From contig CAJNDS010002257.1 of assembly GCA_905221605.1 (NCBI GenBank), positions 957,922 to 1,021,921 on the forward strand: 64,000 bases of DNA. Reading direction: 5' to 3'. The notes under the pieces were generated by a model, which saw nothing but the letters and a program-made list of their open reading frames with translations, was not told the DNA's origin and ran no database searches. A program made the translations under genes and the position numbers. Positions 63,332 through 64,000 of the stretch are shown here, piece after piece; positions within the stretch are counted from its first letter, which is position 1; each line of letters opens with the position of its first letter. Source of the stretch: Symbiodinium natans. Its lineage: Eukaryota > Sar > Dinophyceae > Suessiales > Symbiodiniaceae.

Positions 63332-63376
63332 CTTCTCCACCCGCACGTCCAGGCGTTGGCAGGAGTCTTGGAGCAG
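63332..63376 (-). CDS. 45-bp coiled-coil module, LLQDSCQRLDVRVEK
   Basis: AGAGAGG|CTG start, AAG|GCCTCG end (GC donor), 15 codons, 13 ending in G or C. QRLDVRV matches QRLAARV of 43715. The array-bearing CAAGGAGGGACC-family element (63400) lies about 24 bp upstream in the transcribed sense. Confidence 0.5.
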
Positions 63377-63399
63377 CCTCTCTTAGGACCCAGAAGCTC

Positions 63400-63555
63400 T
63401 TAAGGGGAAGGAGCGAACCCAACAATGTATGTAACCCCCATATACACCTTACATAGTCCCTTTGTACCTAAGTACAGCCCCTAAATAAGCCCCTAAACCC
63501 TAAACCCAAAACCCTAAACCCTAAACCCTAAACCAGGTCCCTTGTAAGGGGTCCC
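63400..63555. repeat. Foldback element (CAAGGAGGGACC family), third copy, with array
   Basis: Core CCCCATATACACCTTACATA and AGTCCCTTTGTACCTAAGTA matches 44309-44450. At AGCCCCTAAATAAGCCCCTAA the sequence turns into six or seven CCCTAAA units (63488-63533) and then resumes with GGTCCCTTGTAAGGGGTCCC. The outer termini are diverged. Confidence 0.65.
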
Positions 63556-63559
63556 GTGA

Positions 63560-64000
63560 AGCTCGAAGCCCTGAGAGCACTAAGGGCTTCGCACGCAGGC
63601 TACGGCTGCCTTTACGGGTAGGGTAGAGTTTAGGGCTTGTGTTTCGTGGGTTTAGGGTTTGGGGGGTTTAGGGTTTAGGGTTTGGGGTTTAGGGTTTCGG
63701 GTTTAGGGTTTAGGGTTCAGGGTTTAGGGGAAAAAGTCTCGCTCTCCCAAAGGAACCTCAAGCCCAAACACCGAACCCCGGGCTTGCAGTAGGTGATGGA
63801 CGTCGCTTGCCCAGACCCCTCGAAGGCTCCAAAGAGTCCTTTAAAGGTTCCCCTTCATATACGCTTTATCGTCCTTACACTATGTTTAGGATCTTTGAAA
63901 AGGGTCCCCAAAACACAAGATTAACAACCTTAAGGGTTCCTAAGAATGAAGCAATAGTAGGGTTTAGGGTTTAGGGCTTAGTAAGGGGGTTCAAGCGGGT
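63560..64000. other. Spacer with array and a possible module
   Basis: A TTTAGGG/TTTGGGG array at 63648-63730. At 63575-63600 the minus strand reads AAVACVRS after AGG and then a stop. The window ends in further TTTAGGG units. Confidence 0.35.

Larger units (their letters stand above)
41050..64000. other. Telomere-heptamer/exon-module region
   Basis: Heptamer arrays (TTTAGGG on plus or minus) and 8-mer or GTTTGGG variants alternate with GC-rich islands and short foldback elements. Besides arrays listed separately, smaller ones lie near 43003, 45879, 46089, 46732, 47311, 47726, 48081, 50119, 50539, 52609, 52860, 53084, 55926, 56216, 56777, 58387, 59695, 59938, 60294, 62140, 62292, 62466, 62664, 63268, 63488 and 63648. 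Arrays of both orientations are intermingled, so this is not a chromosome end read outward. The islands hold 45-bp minus-strand modules described one by one. Confidence 0.8.

Noticed and set aside
41050-64000. True chromosome end (telomere)
   Set aside because: Arrays are short, occur in both orientations, and are separated by unique islands; no terminal tract runs to the window edge.

Overview
The window looks like nuclear DNA of a dinoflagellate, possibly a Symbiodinium relative (moderate confidence). The signs are telomere-type TTTAGGG/CCCTAAA repeats, short GC-rich exon-like pieces bounded by AG|G acceptors and GT or GC donors, an intronless ankyrin-repeat gene whose N-terminal style is common in these algae, and very dense low-complexity DNA. 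No bacterial operon, rRNA, tRNA, CRISPR or relic spliced-leader copy was seen. Most long open frames are translations of simple repeats and are not genes.

Layout: 0-1.6 kb is purine-rich composite repeats. 1.6-3.9 kb is unique and holds a probable dual-specificity phosphatase exon. 3.9-7.8 kb is a repeat mosaic: a TA tract, a 52-bp minisatellite, a cluster of a GATGCTCATGATGC-type motif, a 171-bp loop-less inverted repeat, poly-G tracts and a three-copy promoter-like module. 7.8-38 kb is mostly unique, intron/intergenic-like DNA with a few weak exon candidates, broken by homopolymers, GA, AT-rich and minisatellite blocks and a foldback element. 38.1-40.9 kb is a CA-based satellite split by another foldback element.

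41-64 kb is the striking part. More than 40 short heptamer arrays, in both orientations, alternate with GC-rich islands. Read on the minus strand, at least 24 islands hold a stop-free module of 45 bp (15 codons). Most start after AG and many end at GT or GC. Third-position GC is about 80% by hand count, and the peptides are helical and related (GLVEVRSFARESAEG, GLVEVRGFAREAAEK, GLAEVKSFMREVADK). I read this as one very fragmented minus-strand gene, or a family of duplicated gene pieces, encoding a coiled-coil protein, with introns built from telomere-type arrays and short foldback elements of several families. At least ten islands lie in the order CCCTAAA-island-TTTAGGG, so the intron ends could pair with each other. 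One foldback family exists both without and with a telomeric array at the same internal site. The ankyrin gene lies on the same strand inside this region. Splicing, gene continuity and function are inferences; the modules, repeats and inverted repeats are visible in the sequence.
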